Made by a program: the position numbers and the translations under genes
Assembly (NCBI RefSeq): GCF_004114915.1
Contig: NZ_CP022219.1
Location: 4,246,501 to 4,310,500, forward strand
DNA length: 64,000 nucleotides
Source: Bradyrhizobium guangxiense
GTDB lineage: Bacteria > Pseudomonadota > Alphaproteobacteria > Rhizobiales > Xanthobacteraceae
Reading direction: 5' to 3'
Shown here: piece after piece, positions 1 through 8,084 of the stretch
Numbering within the stretch: the first letter of the stretch is position 1
Layout of the letters: each line of letters starts with the position of its first letter
Notes under the pieces: generated by a model
The model's input: the letters and a program-made list of their open reading frames with translations, nothing else
What the model was told of the DNA's origin: nothing
Database searches by the model: none

Positions 1-31
1 AAATTCCTGTCCTATTTCAGCCTCGCTCGTG

Positions 32-58
32 CTAGCACTCGCGGGCAACGATTGCTAA
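32..58 (+). promoter_or_regulatory. CIRCE operator (HrcA site) upstream of groES
   Basis: An inverted repeat with left arm CTAGCACTC (32-40), a 9-base spacer and right arm GATTGCTAA (50-58). The CIRCE consensus is TTAGCACTC-N9-GAGTGCTAA, so each arm has one mismatch and the spacer length is exact. It lies 44 bases before the groES start codon, the usual place for HrcA repression of a groESL operon. HrcA itself is not in the window. Confidence 0.9.
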
Positions 59-102
59 CAATCTCAAAATCCTCAACTCGTGCAAATGCTTAGGAGGACT
101 GC

Positions 103-417
103 ATGAAATTCCGTCCGCTTCACGACCGCGTCGTGGTCAAGCGCATCGACGCAGAAGAGAAGACCGCTGGCGGCATCATCATTCCCGACACTGCCAAGGA
201 AAAGCCCTCGCAGGGCGAAGTCGTCGCCGTCGGCCCCGGTGGCCGCGACGAAGCTGGCAAGCTGATCCCGATCGACCTGAAGATCGGCGACCGCGTGCTG
301 TTCGGCAAGTGGTCCGGCACCGAAGTCAAGATCGACGGCGAAGACCTGCTGATCATGAAGGAAAGCGACATCATGGGCGTCCTCGACGTCCCCGCTTCCA
401 AGAAGAAGGCGGCCTAA
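103..417 (+). CDS. groES: Co-chaperonin GroES
   Basis: The 104-residue product is the Hsp10 lid that caps the GroEL cage and triggers release of folded substrate in the cytoplasm. The N-terminus [14 protein letters not shown] and the mobile-loop region around residues 17-35 ([18 protein letters not shown]) are classic GroES signatures, and the length is normal. The ATG has a strong AGGAGG site at 92-97. groEL follows after 45 bases, so the two form an operon, probably controlled by the CIRCE element just upstream. Bradyrhizobium genomes often carry several groESL copies; this would be one of the HrcA/CIRCE-controlled ones. Confidence 0.98.
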   Translation: MKFRPLHDRVVVKRIDAEEKTAGGIIIPDTAKEKPSQGEVVAVGPGGRDEAGKLIPIDLKIGDRVLFGKWSGTEVKIDGEDLLIMKESDIMGVLDVPASKKKAA

Positions 418-2103
<1,686 letters not shown>

Positions 2104-2126
2104 GGCCAACCACCTCGAGAATGACG

Positions 2127-2158
2127 AAACCCCGGCAGCGATGCCGGGGTTTTTGTTT
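2127..2158 (+). terminator. Rho-independent terminator of groESL
   Basis: A GC-rich stem (ACCCCGGCA pairing with TGCCGGGGT, loop GCGA) is followed directly by TTTTGTTTT. It lies about 25 bases after the groEL stop codon, and no other gene uses it. Confidence 0.9.
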
Positions 2159-2186
2159 TGCATCAGACACAAAAGCAGCAAGATTG

Positions 2187-2580
2187 GTCATTCCGGGGCG
2201 CGACGAAGTCGCGAGCCCGAAATCCATCCCACCGCTTGCTCATGGCCTATTACGTTTACCTCCTCGCCAGCAAGAAATACGGCACGCTTTAGATCGGCGT
2301 GACGAACGACATCATCCGCCGCATCCACGAACATAAGAGCAAAGGCGCCGCGGGTTTCAGCAAGCGGTATTCCGTCGACAGATTGGTTTGGTTCGAGATC
2401 CACGACGATCCCGTCAACGCCATCACGCGAGAGAAAGAACTGAAGAAGTGGCGACGGGAATGGAAGGTGCGGCTCATTGAGGAGAAGAATCCCCACTGGA
2501 TCGATTTGTATCCACAGATTGCGAGCTGAGCTTGCAGATCGATGGATTCCGGGCTCGCGCTTCGCGCGCCCCGGAATGAC
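2187..2580. mobile_element. Small element: GIY-YIG gene between inverted palindromic repeats
   Basis: The unit starts GTCATTCCGGGGCGCG and ends CGCGCCCCGGAATGAC. The left repeat (2187-2228), reverse-complemented, matches the right repeat (2541-2580) over about 40 bases with a few differences. Each end can also fold on itself through a CGCGA/TCGCG-type stem. The only gene inside is the interrupted GIY-YIG frame. No clear target-site duplication is visible at the borders. The same end sequences recur without a gene at many other places in the window. The idea that this is the coding version of that repeat family is inference. Confidence 0.55.
2242..2529 (+). pseudogene. GIY-YIG nuclease-family gene broken by an in-frame amber codon
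   Basis: Translation from the ATG at 2242 gives MAYYVYLLASKKYGTL, then TAG at 2290-2292, then IGVTNDIIRRIHEHK and on to a normal stop at 2527-2529. Reading through the TAG gives a 95-codon frame, the usual size of the small UvrC-N-like GIY-YIG proteins. Here YVY corresponds to the GIY half, and the tyrosine of YIG is the codon that became TAG, consistent with a single-base change from TAC or TAT. The rest of the domain is intact, including the R-R-I-H-E-H region and the E-K-E-L-K-K-W-R-R-E segment, so the lesion looks recent. A shorter product from GTG 2299 would lack both motif tyrosine blocks. A sequencing error cannot be excluded. Confidence 0.8.
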
Positions 2581-2639
2581 AAGCGGATGGAGCACGGCAC
2601 AATTAGATACTTCGCCCCGCCCTGGACTGACGGCCACCC

Positions 2640-3386
2640 TCACCGCACCTTCCCAAGCCGCTCCAAGCGCGGTTCGCCGTCTTCGTCGAGCGACCAGAAT
2701 ATCCGCGTCACCTTGCCGATGAGATTGTCCATCGGCACGAAACCGAACCTCGACATGCGGCTGTCGGTGGAATTGTCGCGGTTGTCGCCGAGCACGAAGA
2801 AGTGCCCCGGCGGCACCGTGAGGACGGCGGTCGTGTCGAGATAGCCGTCGTCGACGCAATCGTTGGTGACATAGGAGGCGCCGTTCGGCAGCGTCTCGCG
2901 CCAGCGCTTGGCCTTGGCATCCTCGTCGGCCCCGCAGGTCGAGCCGGCTGGCTCGCTGTGGAGAGCGACGCGCGTCACCGGCCGGTCGTTAAGGACGAGC
3001 CGGCCCTGCCGCATCTGGACGCGGTCGCCGGGCAGCCCGACCACGCGCTTGACGTAGTCGACCGAATTGTCCTTCGCCGTCCGGAACACGACGATGTCGC
3101 CGTACTCCGGGTCGGCGGCCAGGACACGGCCCGCGATCCAGGACGGCGCGAAGGGGATGGAATAGCGGCCGTAGCCGTAGGCATATTTCGCGGCGAAGAC
3201 GTAGTCGCCGACCATCAGCGTCGGCGCCATCGAACCGGACGGGATGTTGAACGGCTGGTACAGCACGAAGCGAAACAGGATCAGCGGCGACCACAGCACC
3301 GGGATCAGCAGGATCAGGACGAGGATCGCCTTCCATTCCCGCGATTGCGCCCTCGATGGCGGGATGGCTCCGGTAAGACTGGTCAT
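2640..3386 (-). CDS. lepB: Signal peptidase I
   Basis: A 248-residue membrane serine protease that removes signal peptides from exported proteins. One N-terminal membrane segment (about 20-43) is followed by the periplasmic catalytic domain. The catalytic Ser is S52 in the box NIPSGSMAPTL, the general-base Lys lies in SVDYVKRVVGLPGDRV, and the C-terminal box is GDNRDNSTDSR. The start at MTSLTGAI (3386) was preferred to an upstream in-frame start at 3485, which would add 33 residues before the usual cytoplasmic end. Alphaproteobacteria often have more than one lepB. It is not in the usual lepA-lepB-rnc context here, so it may be an additional copy. Confidence 0.93.
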   Translation of the reverse strand: MTSLTGAIPPSRAQSREWKAILVLILLIPVLWSPLILFRFVLYQPFNIPSGSMAPTLMVGDYVFAAKYAYGYGRYSIPFAPSWIAGRVLAADPEYGDIVVFRTAKDNSVDYVKRVVGLPGDRVQMRQGRLVLNDRPVTRVALHSEPAGSTCGADEDAKAKRWRETLPNGASYVTNDCVDDGYLDTTAVLTVPPGHFFVLGDNRDNSTDSRMSRFGFVPMDNLIGKVTRIFWSLDEDGEPRLERLGKVR

Positions 3387-3510
3387 GCGCTGGCCCTGCT
3401 CAGGTCTCGCGAGATTACGCAACCTTGGCGCGCGCGCAATCCCGGCTCCGTGATCTTGGTCGCACATCGCGCCGACCGCGTTCAATGCGAAGGCCTGAAC
3501 ATCGCCGGGG

Positions 3511-4350
3511 TCAGCCGTGCGACAGATCCTTGAAGCAGTGCCTCACCCAGTCGATCGTCACGCGCGTCGCCGGATCGCGCTTGAGATGGTTCTGCACCAG
3601 CAGCCAGACGTCGCGCCGTCTTGGCAGCAGCGTGGCGAGCAGGCTGCGGTCGGCGAGCAAACCCTCGCAGCTGTGCTCGGGCAGCACGCCGACGGCCTGA
3701 TGCGACTGGATCATGGTCCTGATGATGCGGACATTGTCGGTGATGCAGCGGATGTTCTTCAGCCGCTTGACCCGCAGGAATTGCGATTCCGGAATCGTCT
3801 CGAGCTCGTCCGGATAGACGCAGGCGACCGGCTCGCCACTGGTGCGGTCGGCAGGCTCGAAGAAATACAGTCTGACATCGCCGAGCTTGGAGATGGTGAA
3901 GTCGCCCTTCTCCGGCTTGCGCAGGCGGATGGCGAGGTCGGCCTGCCAGCGCGAGAATTTGACGTTGCCGCTGGAGGTGAGGAATTGCAGGGTCAGGCCG
4001 GGATGGTCGCGCAGGAAGCTGCTGGCCCGCGGCGCCAGCAGTTCTTCGGCGACCGCATTGGTCGAGGCGATGCGCAGGCGCCCGACCGGGCCTACCTCGC
4101 TCTCCTTGATGCGATCGATCGCCGCGGCATGGGCGGCCATCGCGCCGACATGCTCGAGCACCGCCTCGCAATGGCGGGTCGGGCGGCGCTGGCCGTCCAC
4201 CGCATCGAACAACGGCACGCCGAGATCGCGCTGGATGCGCGCGAGCCGGCGGCCGACGGTGGTCTCGTCGATGCGCAGCCGCGCGCTGGCGCCGGCATAG
4301 GTGCCCTCGTCCCTCACCGCGGCGATGATGCGCAGATCGTCCCAGTTCAT
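3511..4350 (-). CDS. LysR-family transcriptional regulator
   Basis: A 279-residue regulator with an N-terminal winged helix-turn-helix (about 1-60, MNWDDLRIIAAVRDEGTYAG onward) and a C-terminal effector-binding domain (about 90-279, start GRLRIASTNAVAEELL). ATG 4350 gives the normal LysR N-terminus; the upstream reading-frame extension is non-coding. It is divergent from the isochorismatase-type hydrolase and GST genes, with 130 bases between start codons, the standard layout for a LysR protein controlling its divergent neighbour and itself. A TGCAG-N7-CTGCA dyad in the gap is a candidate site. The effector is unknown. Confidence 0.9.
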   Translation of the reverse strand: MNWDDLRIIAAVRDEGTYAGASARLRIDETTVGRRLARIQRDLGVPLFDAVDGQRRPTRHCEAVLEHVGAMAAHAAAIDRIKESEVGPVGRLRIASTNAVAEELLAPRASSFLRDHPGLTLQFLTSSGNVKFSRWQADLAIRLRKPEKGDFTISKLGDVRLYFFEPADRTSGEPVACVYPDELETIPESQFLRVKRLKNIRCITDNVRIIRTMIQSHQAVGVLPEHSCEGLLADRSLLATLLPRRRDVWLLVQNHLKRDPATRVTIDWVRHCFKDLSHG

Positions 4351-4389
4351 TCCGGCGAGCCTAGCAGGCGATGCCGCATCCTGCAAATC

Positions 4390-4406
4390 TGCAGCCATAA
4401 GCTGCA
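4390..4406. promoter_or_regulatory. Candidate LysR-type operator
   Basis: The dyad TGCAG (4390-4394), 7 bases, CTGCA (4402-4406) sits between divergent start codons at 4350 and 4481. Further TGCAA and TGCA copies flank it (4382-4386 and 4414-4417). LysR proteins typically bind interrupted dyads in such gaps; assignment to this regulator is inference. Confidence 0.4.
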
Positions 4407-4480
4407 ATAGTCCTGCACAATGGCAGGCCGCCGCTGCGCTAGTGTCGCGCCATCCGATGTTTCCTGGAGGCCTGACTCGC

Positions 4481-5074
4481 ATGACCGCTCCCAAGACCCT
4501 GCTCGAACTCGCCGGCGCCGACCTCAATCCGCCGAAGCTCCACGAGGCCTGCCTCGTGCTGATCGACATCCAGAACGAATATTGCGCCGGCCCGCTGGCC
4601 CTGCCCGATGCGCAAGCAGCGATCGCCGCCGCGGCGCGCCTATTGGCGCGGGCCCGGGAGAATGGCGCGGCGATCTTCCATGTCGCGCACAAGGGCCGCG
4701 CCGGCGGCCTGTTCGACCGCGAGGCCCCGCGCGGCGCGATCGTCGAGCGCCTGACGCCGCTCGCGGGCGAACCGGTGATCGAGAAAGCGCTGCCGAACTC
4801 GTTCGCCGGCACCGACCTGCAAGCCAGGCTTGCCGCCACTGGACGCAAGAACATCGTGCTGGCCGGCTTCATGACGCATATGTGCGTCTCCTCGACCGCC
4901 CGCGCCGCGCTCGATCTCGGCCTGCGCACGACGATCGCCACCGATGCCTGCGCCACTCGCGACCTGCCGGATGGCCGCGGCGGCACGCTGGACGCGCGAA
5001 CGATTCACGAGGTCGCACTGGCCGAGCTCTCGGACCGCTTCGCGATCATCGCGCAGAGCGATGCGCTGACCTGA
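4481..5074 (+). CDS. Isochorismatase-family cysteine hydrolase
   Basis: A 197-residue protein of the isochorismatase/nicotinamidase-like fold. LVLIDIQNEYC carries the catalytic Asp, the Lys probably lies in the PVIEKALPNSFAGTDL segment, and LAGFMTHMCVSSTARAALDLG supplies the nucleophilic Cys. The family hydrolyses isochorismate, nicotinamide, N-carbamoyl or related substrates; the substrate here is not deducible. ATG 4481 has a CTGGAGG site ending at 4470. A GST gene follows 10 bases after the stop, and a LysR regulator is divergent, so the three probably form one regulatory unit. Confidence 0.9.
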   Translation: MTAPKTLLELAGADLNPPKLHEACLVLIDIQNEYCAGPLALPDAQAAIAAAARLLARARENGAAIFHVAHKGRAGGLFDREAPRGAIVERLTPLAGEPVIEKALPNSFAGTDLQARLAATGRKNIVLAGFMTHMCVSSTARAALDLGLRTTIATDACATRDLPDGRGGTLDARTIHEVALAELSDRFAIIAQSDALT

Positions 5075-5084
5075 GGAGGCGACC

Positions 5085-5714
5085 ATGCTGCAGCTCTATT
5101 TCTTTCCGATGGCCTGCTCGCTCTCGAGCCGCATCGCGCTGATGGAGGCCGGCATCGAGGCGCAGTATCATCTCGCCCATATCTGGACCAAGCGGATCGT
5201 GGACGACGGCAGCGATTTTCGCGACCTGTCGCCGAAAGGCGCGGTGCCGGTTCTGGTGCTGGAGAACGGCGAACGGCTGACCGAGAGCGCGGCTGTACTG
5301 CAATACATCGCCGACGCAAAACCGGAGGCCGGGCTCGCGCCGCGCTTCGGTGATCCCGACCGCTATCGGCTTCAGGAATGGCTGAGCTTCATCGGCGCCG
5401 AAATCCACAAGGCTTTCCTGTTTCCGACCTTCTGGTACAAGGACGACGGCTCGCTCGCCAAGCCGCGCGCAAGGATCACACAGACCTTATCGGTGCCATC
5501 TGCCCATCTGGCGCAGCGCGAATTCCTGGTCGGCAACAGTTTCACGGTCGCGGACGCCCATCTCACCTGGGCGCTGCTGCTGCTCCGTCCGGCAGGGATC
5601 GATCCCGCGCAATGGCCTTCCTTGTCGGCCTATCTCGGCCGCATGCAGGCACGCCCCGTGGTGCGGGATGCGATCGCAACGGAGATGGCGCTGCGCAAAA
5701 CCCTGGCGGCGTAA
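5085..5714 (+). CDS. Glutathione S-transferase family protein
   Basis: A 209-residue cytosolic GST. The thioredoxin-fold N-terminal half (about 1-80) contains LYFFPMACSLSSRIALMEAG with the Ser/Cys-containing active-site turn of beta-class enzymes, NLSPKGAVPVL-like glutathione-binding residues (here LSPKGAVPVLVLENG) and the ESAAVLQYIAD motif. The helical C-terminal half ends with FTVADAHLTWALLLL. A GAGGAGG site lies just before the ATG. It is co-directional with and 10 bases after the hydrolase gene, suggesting shared detoxification or catabolism of one compound; the substrate is unknown. Confidence 0.9.
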   Translation: MLQLYFFPMACSLSSRIALMEAGIEAQYHLAHIWTKRIVDDGSDFRDLSPKGAVPVLVLENGERLTESAAVLQYIADAKPEAGLAPRFGDPDRYRLQEWLSFIGAEIHKAFLFPTFWYKDDGSLAKPRARITQTLSVPSAHLAQREFLVGNSFTVADAHLTWALLLLRPAGIDPAQWPSLSAYLGRMQARPVVRDAIATEMALRKTLAA

Positions 5715-5760
5715 CAGGACGTCACGGCCGCCGGATTTGGATGGTGAGGCGCGCTGCGCC

Positions 5761-6939
5761 TCACTCCACCCGCGCCAGCACCGCGAGCTTGCGGATGCCC
5801 TTGTTGCGGTAGGCGTCGAGGAACGCATAATAGTCCTTGAACGACACGCAGCCGTTGGAATCGCCGTTCGGCCCGAGCATGAAGGTGTGCGCGAGCAGGC
5901 CGTCGCGGCCGTAGATCGCGCTCTCGCCACCGACCGGTGTCAGGCGCAGCGCCGGCACGCCGTGGAACAACGCCTCGCGCGGCTTCAGCGTGTAGATGTG
6001 CGGCGGCGTCACGCCGCGCATGCGGACCTTCGAGGAGCGCGGATCGTCGAGATTGGAGCCGAGGCCGGAATGCGCCTCGAGCTTGGTGCCGTCGGGCAGA
6101 TACACCGTCTTGGCCGTGATGTCGTAGACCGCGGTGTCGCGCTCATAGGGCGGCGCGCCGCCAAACATCGGGTTCTGCTCCTTCGGCGCGATCGACGCGG
6201 TCACGCTGGCATCGGCCGAGGCATAGGCCAGGAGCCCGCCGGACGGCTCGCGCTTGCCCCAGAGTTTTTCGACCATCGACTGCCGCGGACCGGTGATCGA
6301 CATCACCGCGGCCTTGGCGCGATCGGCGAACGACTTCTTTGCTTCAGGTGCCGGCACGATCTGGGCCGGATCGGCCGAGGCCAACTGCACCTGGGCGTCC
6401 GGCGCGCGCTTGGCCTTGTCTGCGGCCTTGTCAGCGCTCTTGTCAGTGCTCTTGGCCGGGGCCGACGGCTTCAGCGCTTCCGCGACCTTCGCGATCACGC
6501 TCTGCTTCGGTGGATCCTTGGCCACCGCAACCTGGGTTGCCGGCGCGGCGCTCGCCGCATTCGAGGGCACGCCTTGCGTCGCCGCGGCGGCGAAACGCTC
6601 GTTGAACATCTCGCGCGAGATTGGAGCTGCGACCTGAAGCTGGTCGGGCAGCAGCGCGAATGTTTCCTTGATGGCCTCGCTGGCCTCGCGCAGCGCGACC
6701 CTGGGCGCGCGCTTGATCACGGGCTCGTCATAGCCAATGCTGCCGACGGTCGGATAGACGCTCGCACCGAAGACGTTGCTGTAGATGGTCCAGCCGGCGC
6801 CCATCACGACGCAGCCGATCGCCGCGGCGCCAAGCCAATTGGTCGGGGTCATTTTCCGGGAAGGCTTCCGAAGAGAATTCTTGCCAGGATTTTTGGACTT
6901 CCGTGCCGCGTTATTTTGCGCAGCGATACTCGTACTCAT
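5761..6939 (-). CDS. DUF2778 (Tlde1-like L,D-transpeptidase-fold) membrane-anchored protein
   Basis: A 392-residue protein. A basic N-terminus (about 1-30) leads to one membrane segment (TNWLGAAAIGCVVMGAGW, about 33-51), then a low-complexity Ala/Lys/Asp linker (about 120-230), then a C-terminal DUF2778 domain. That domain carries AHSGLGSN near its start and the catalytic-looking HTFMLGPNGDSNGCVSF with His and Cys, as in L,D-transpeptidase-fold peptidoglycan enzymes. ATG 6939 (MSTSIAAQN) was preferred to the longer frame from 7011 because the extension looks non-coding. Family knowledge: Salmonella Tlde1 is a DUF2778 toxin delivered by type VI secretion, but rhizobial members are usually stand-alone, and no immunity or secretion genes are next to this one. 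The role in cell-wall modification is inferred. Confidence 0.8.
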   Translation of the reverse strand: MSTSIAAQNNAARKSKNPGKNSLRKPSRKMTPTNWLGAAAIGCVVMGAGWTIYSNVFGASVYPTVGSIGYDEPVIKRAPRVALREASEAIKETFALLPDQLQVAAPISREMFNERFAAAATQGVPSNAASAAPATQVAVAKDPPKQSVIAKVAEALKPSAPAKSTDKSADKAADKAKRAPDAQVQLASADPAQIVPAPEAKKSFADRAKAAVMSITGPRQSMVEKLWGKREPSGGLLAYASADASVTASIAPKEQNPMFGGAPPYERDTAVYDITAKTVYLPDGTKLEAHSGLGSNLDDPRSSKVRMRGVTPPHIYTLKPREALFHGVPALRLTPVGGESAIYGRDGLLAHTFMLGPNGDSNGCVSFKDYYAFLDAYRNKGIRKLAVLARVE

Positions 6940-7500
6940 TCGCCTTGCGTCCAGGACGGTGTCACTCAGTCCCCCTTCGAAGTGCCGCTGGTCACGATCC
7001 GGGAACAGCATCTCGCAGAGGGTCGGAGCGTCATTAAGGCGACTTTTAGTTAAATGCGGATTAAGTTCGGGCGGATGTGGGGCAGCTCGTTAACGCTGTC
7101 TCATTCTGAGAAAAAAGCCCGTATAATTACGGACTTAGGAGCGCTTGTTAACCATAATTCTCGGCCGGATCAGCGCATTCAGCAGCCCTCGCCGGCCGCC
7201 CTTTAAGCACATCCAACCAAGTCCTTTTCGTGGTCTTCAATGCCCGCACGATACCGGGGAAGCATTGCGCGAGGCTGGGGTGCGGACCACCGTCTTCACC
7301 TCTCGCAGCGGCCGGTGCCGCCGTCCCGGCGCACTGATGGGGCACGATTCCTGACCGAAAGTTGATCGCAACCGGACTGGAAAATGCCACGGCGGGGAAA
7401 TAGCTCGCGAGAAGCGGCACTTTTCAGCAGCCTCTGCGTGTGATACGGTACCGTATCAACATCGCCTTGAACTGTGCCAAGCACGCAAACGGAGGCTGGC
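6940..7500. other. 561-base intergenic region between divergent genes
   Basis: No convincing gene was found. The frames here lack ribosome sites and family resemblance. It should contain the promoters of the DUF2778 gene (leftward) and the FecR gene (rightward). AT-richer sequence lies around 7100-7165, and a perfect 18-base palindrome lies at 7441-7458. Confidence 0.6.
7441..7458. promoter_or_regulatory. Perfect 18-bp palindrome, probable operator
   Basis: TGATACGGTACCGTATCA is its own reverse complement and ends 42 bases before the FecR-domain start codon. A perfect uninterrupted dyad of this size at a promoter suggests a TetR-type or similar dimeric repressor site. No regulator gene is adjacent, so the binding protein is unknown. 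Confidence 0.55.
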
Positions 7501-8025
7501 ATGATTGGGTTCGCGCGCGCTGGGTTTTTCACTTTGGCGTGGTCGGTTTTGTTGATCGGCTCTGCAAGTGCACAGCCTGCTGCCAATGCAGGCTGCGCGG
7601 CATCGCCTTCCGCCGCGGGCACGCAAGTCTGGCGCTGCGACAACGGCGTCACCATCGTTGCCGAAAGCGGTGCCAGATTTGAACTTAAGGACGCCAATCG
7701 CGACGGACATATAGACTCCGTGGAATTGAGCAACAAAGCATTGTTGGTCGAGGTGCCCAAGAAGCCCCGAGGCAATCCCTTCAAGGTGCTGACGCCGCAG
7801 GCGATCGCTGCAGTGCGCGGCACCCGGTGGGCGGTTGACGTCGCTGACGCCAAGACTTCGGTCTTCGTCAGCGATGGCCGTGTCGGCGTTACGCGCAGGA
7901 GCCGCGGACGCGGCGTCGTTCTCGGCCCCGGCGAAGGCGTCGACGTGGAAGCGACCGGGCCGTTGACCGTCAAGACCTGGGGGCAGCCGCGCGTCGACGC
8001 GCTGATGGCAAGGTTAGGTCAATAA
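7501..8025 (+). CDS. Secreted FecR-domain protein
   Basis: A 174-residue exported protein. The signal peptide MIGFARAGFFTLAWSVLLIG (cleavage probably after ASA at about 24) is followed by a FecR/LecR-like beta-rich domain with FKVLTPQAIAAVRGTRWAVD, SVFVSDGRVGV and VVLGPGEGVDV, the motifs that recur in the family. ATG 7501 has GGAGG at 7491-7495 and gives a clean signal peptide; the frame upstream is not used. It precedes the CHASE2-domain cyclase by 59 bases. FecR-domain proteins paired with CHASE2 cyclases are a common arrangement, so this may be the extracellular input for the cyclase. That functional link is inference. Confidence 0.85.
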   Translation: MIGFARAGFFTLAWSVLLIGSASAQPAANAGCAASPSAAGTQVWRCDNGVTIVAESGARFELKDANRDGHIDSVELSNKALLVEVPKKPRGNPFKVLTPQAIAAVRGTRWAVDVADAKTSVFVSDGRVGVTRRSRGRGVVLGPGEGVDVEATGPLTVKTWGQPRVDALMARLGQ

Positions 8026-8064
8026 GGCTTGCTCAATAAGGCTCGCCAACAAGGCTTGGTCAAT
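8019..8064 (+). repeat. Imperfect 14-bp tandem repeat spanning the FecR stop codon
   Basis: Three decaying copies of TCAATAAGGCTTGC are visible: 8019-8032, 8033-8046 (one mismatch) and a weaker copy from 8047 that ends in TCAAT at 8064. The first copy contains the TAA stop of the upstream gene. It looks like slippage duplication of the gene end. Confidence 0.7.
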
Positions 8065-8084
8065 CGGACTTAGAACAAAGAAGA

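Noticed and set aside
6940-7500. Frames within the DUF2778-FecR gap as genes
   Set aside because: Starts lack ribosome sites, compositions are Arg/Pro-rich shadows, and the region has promoter features instead.
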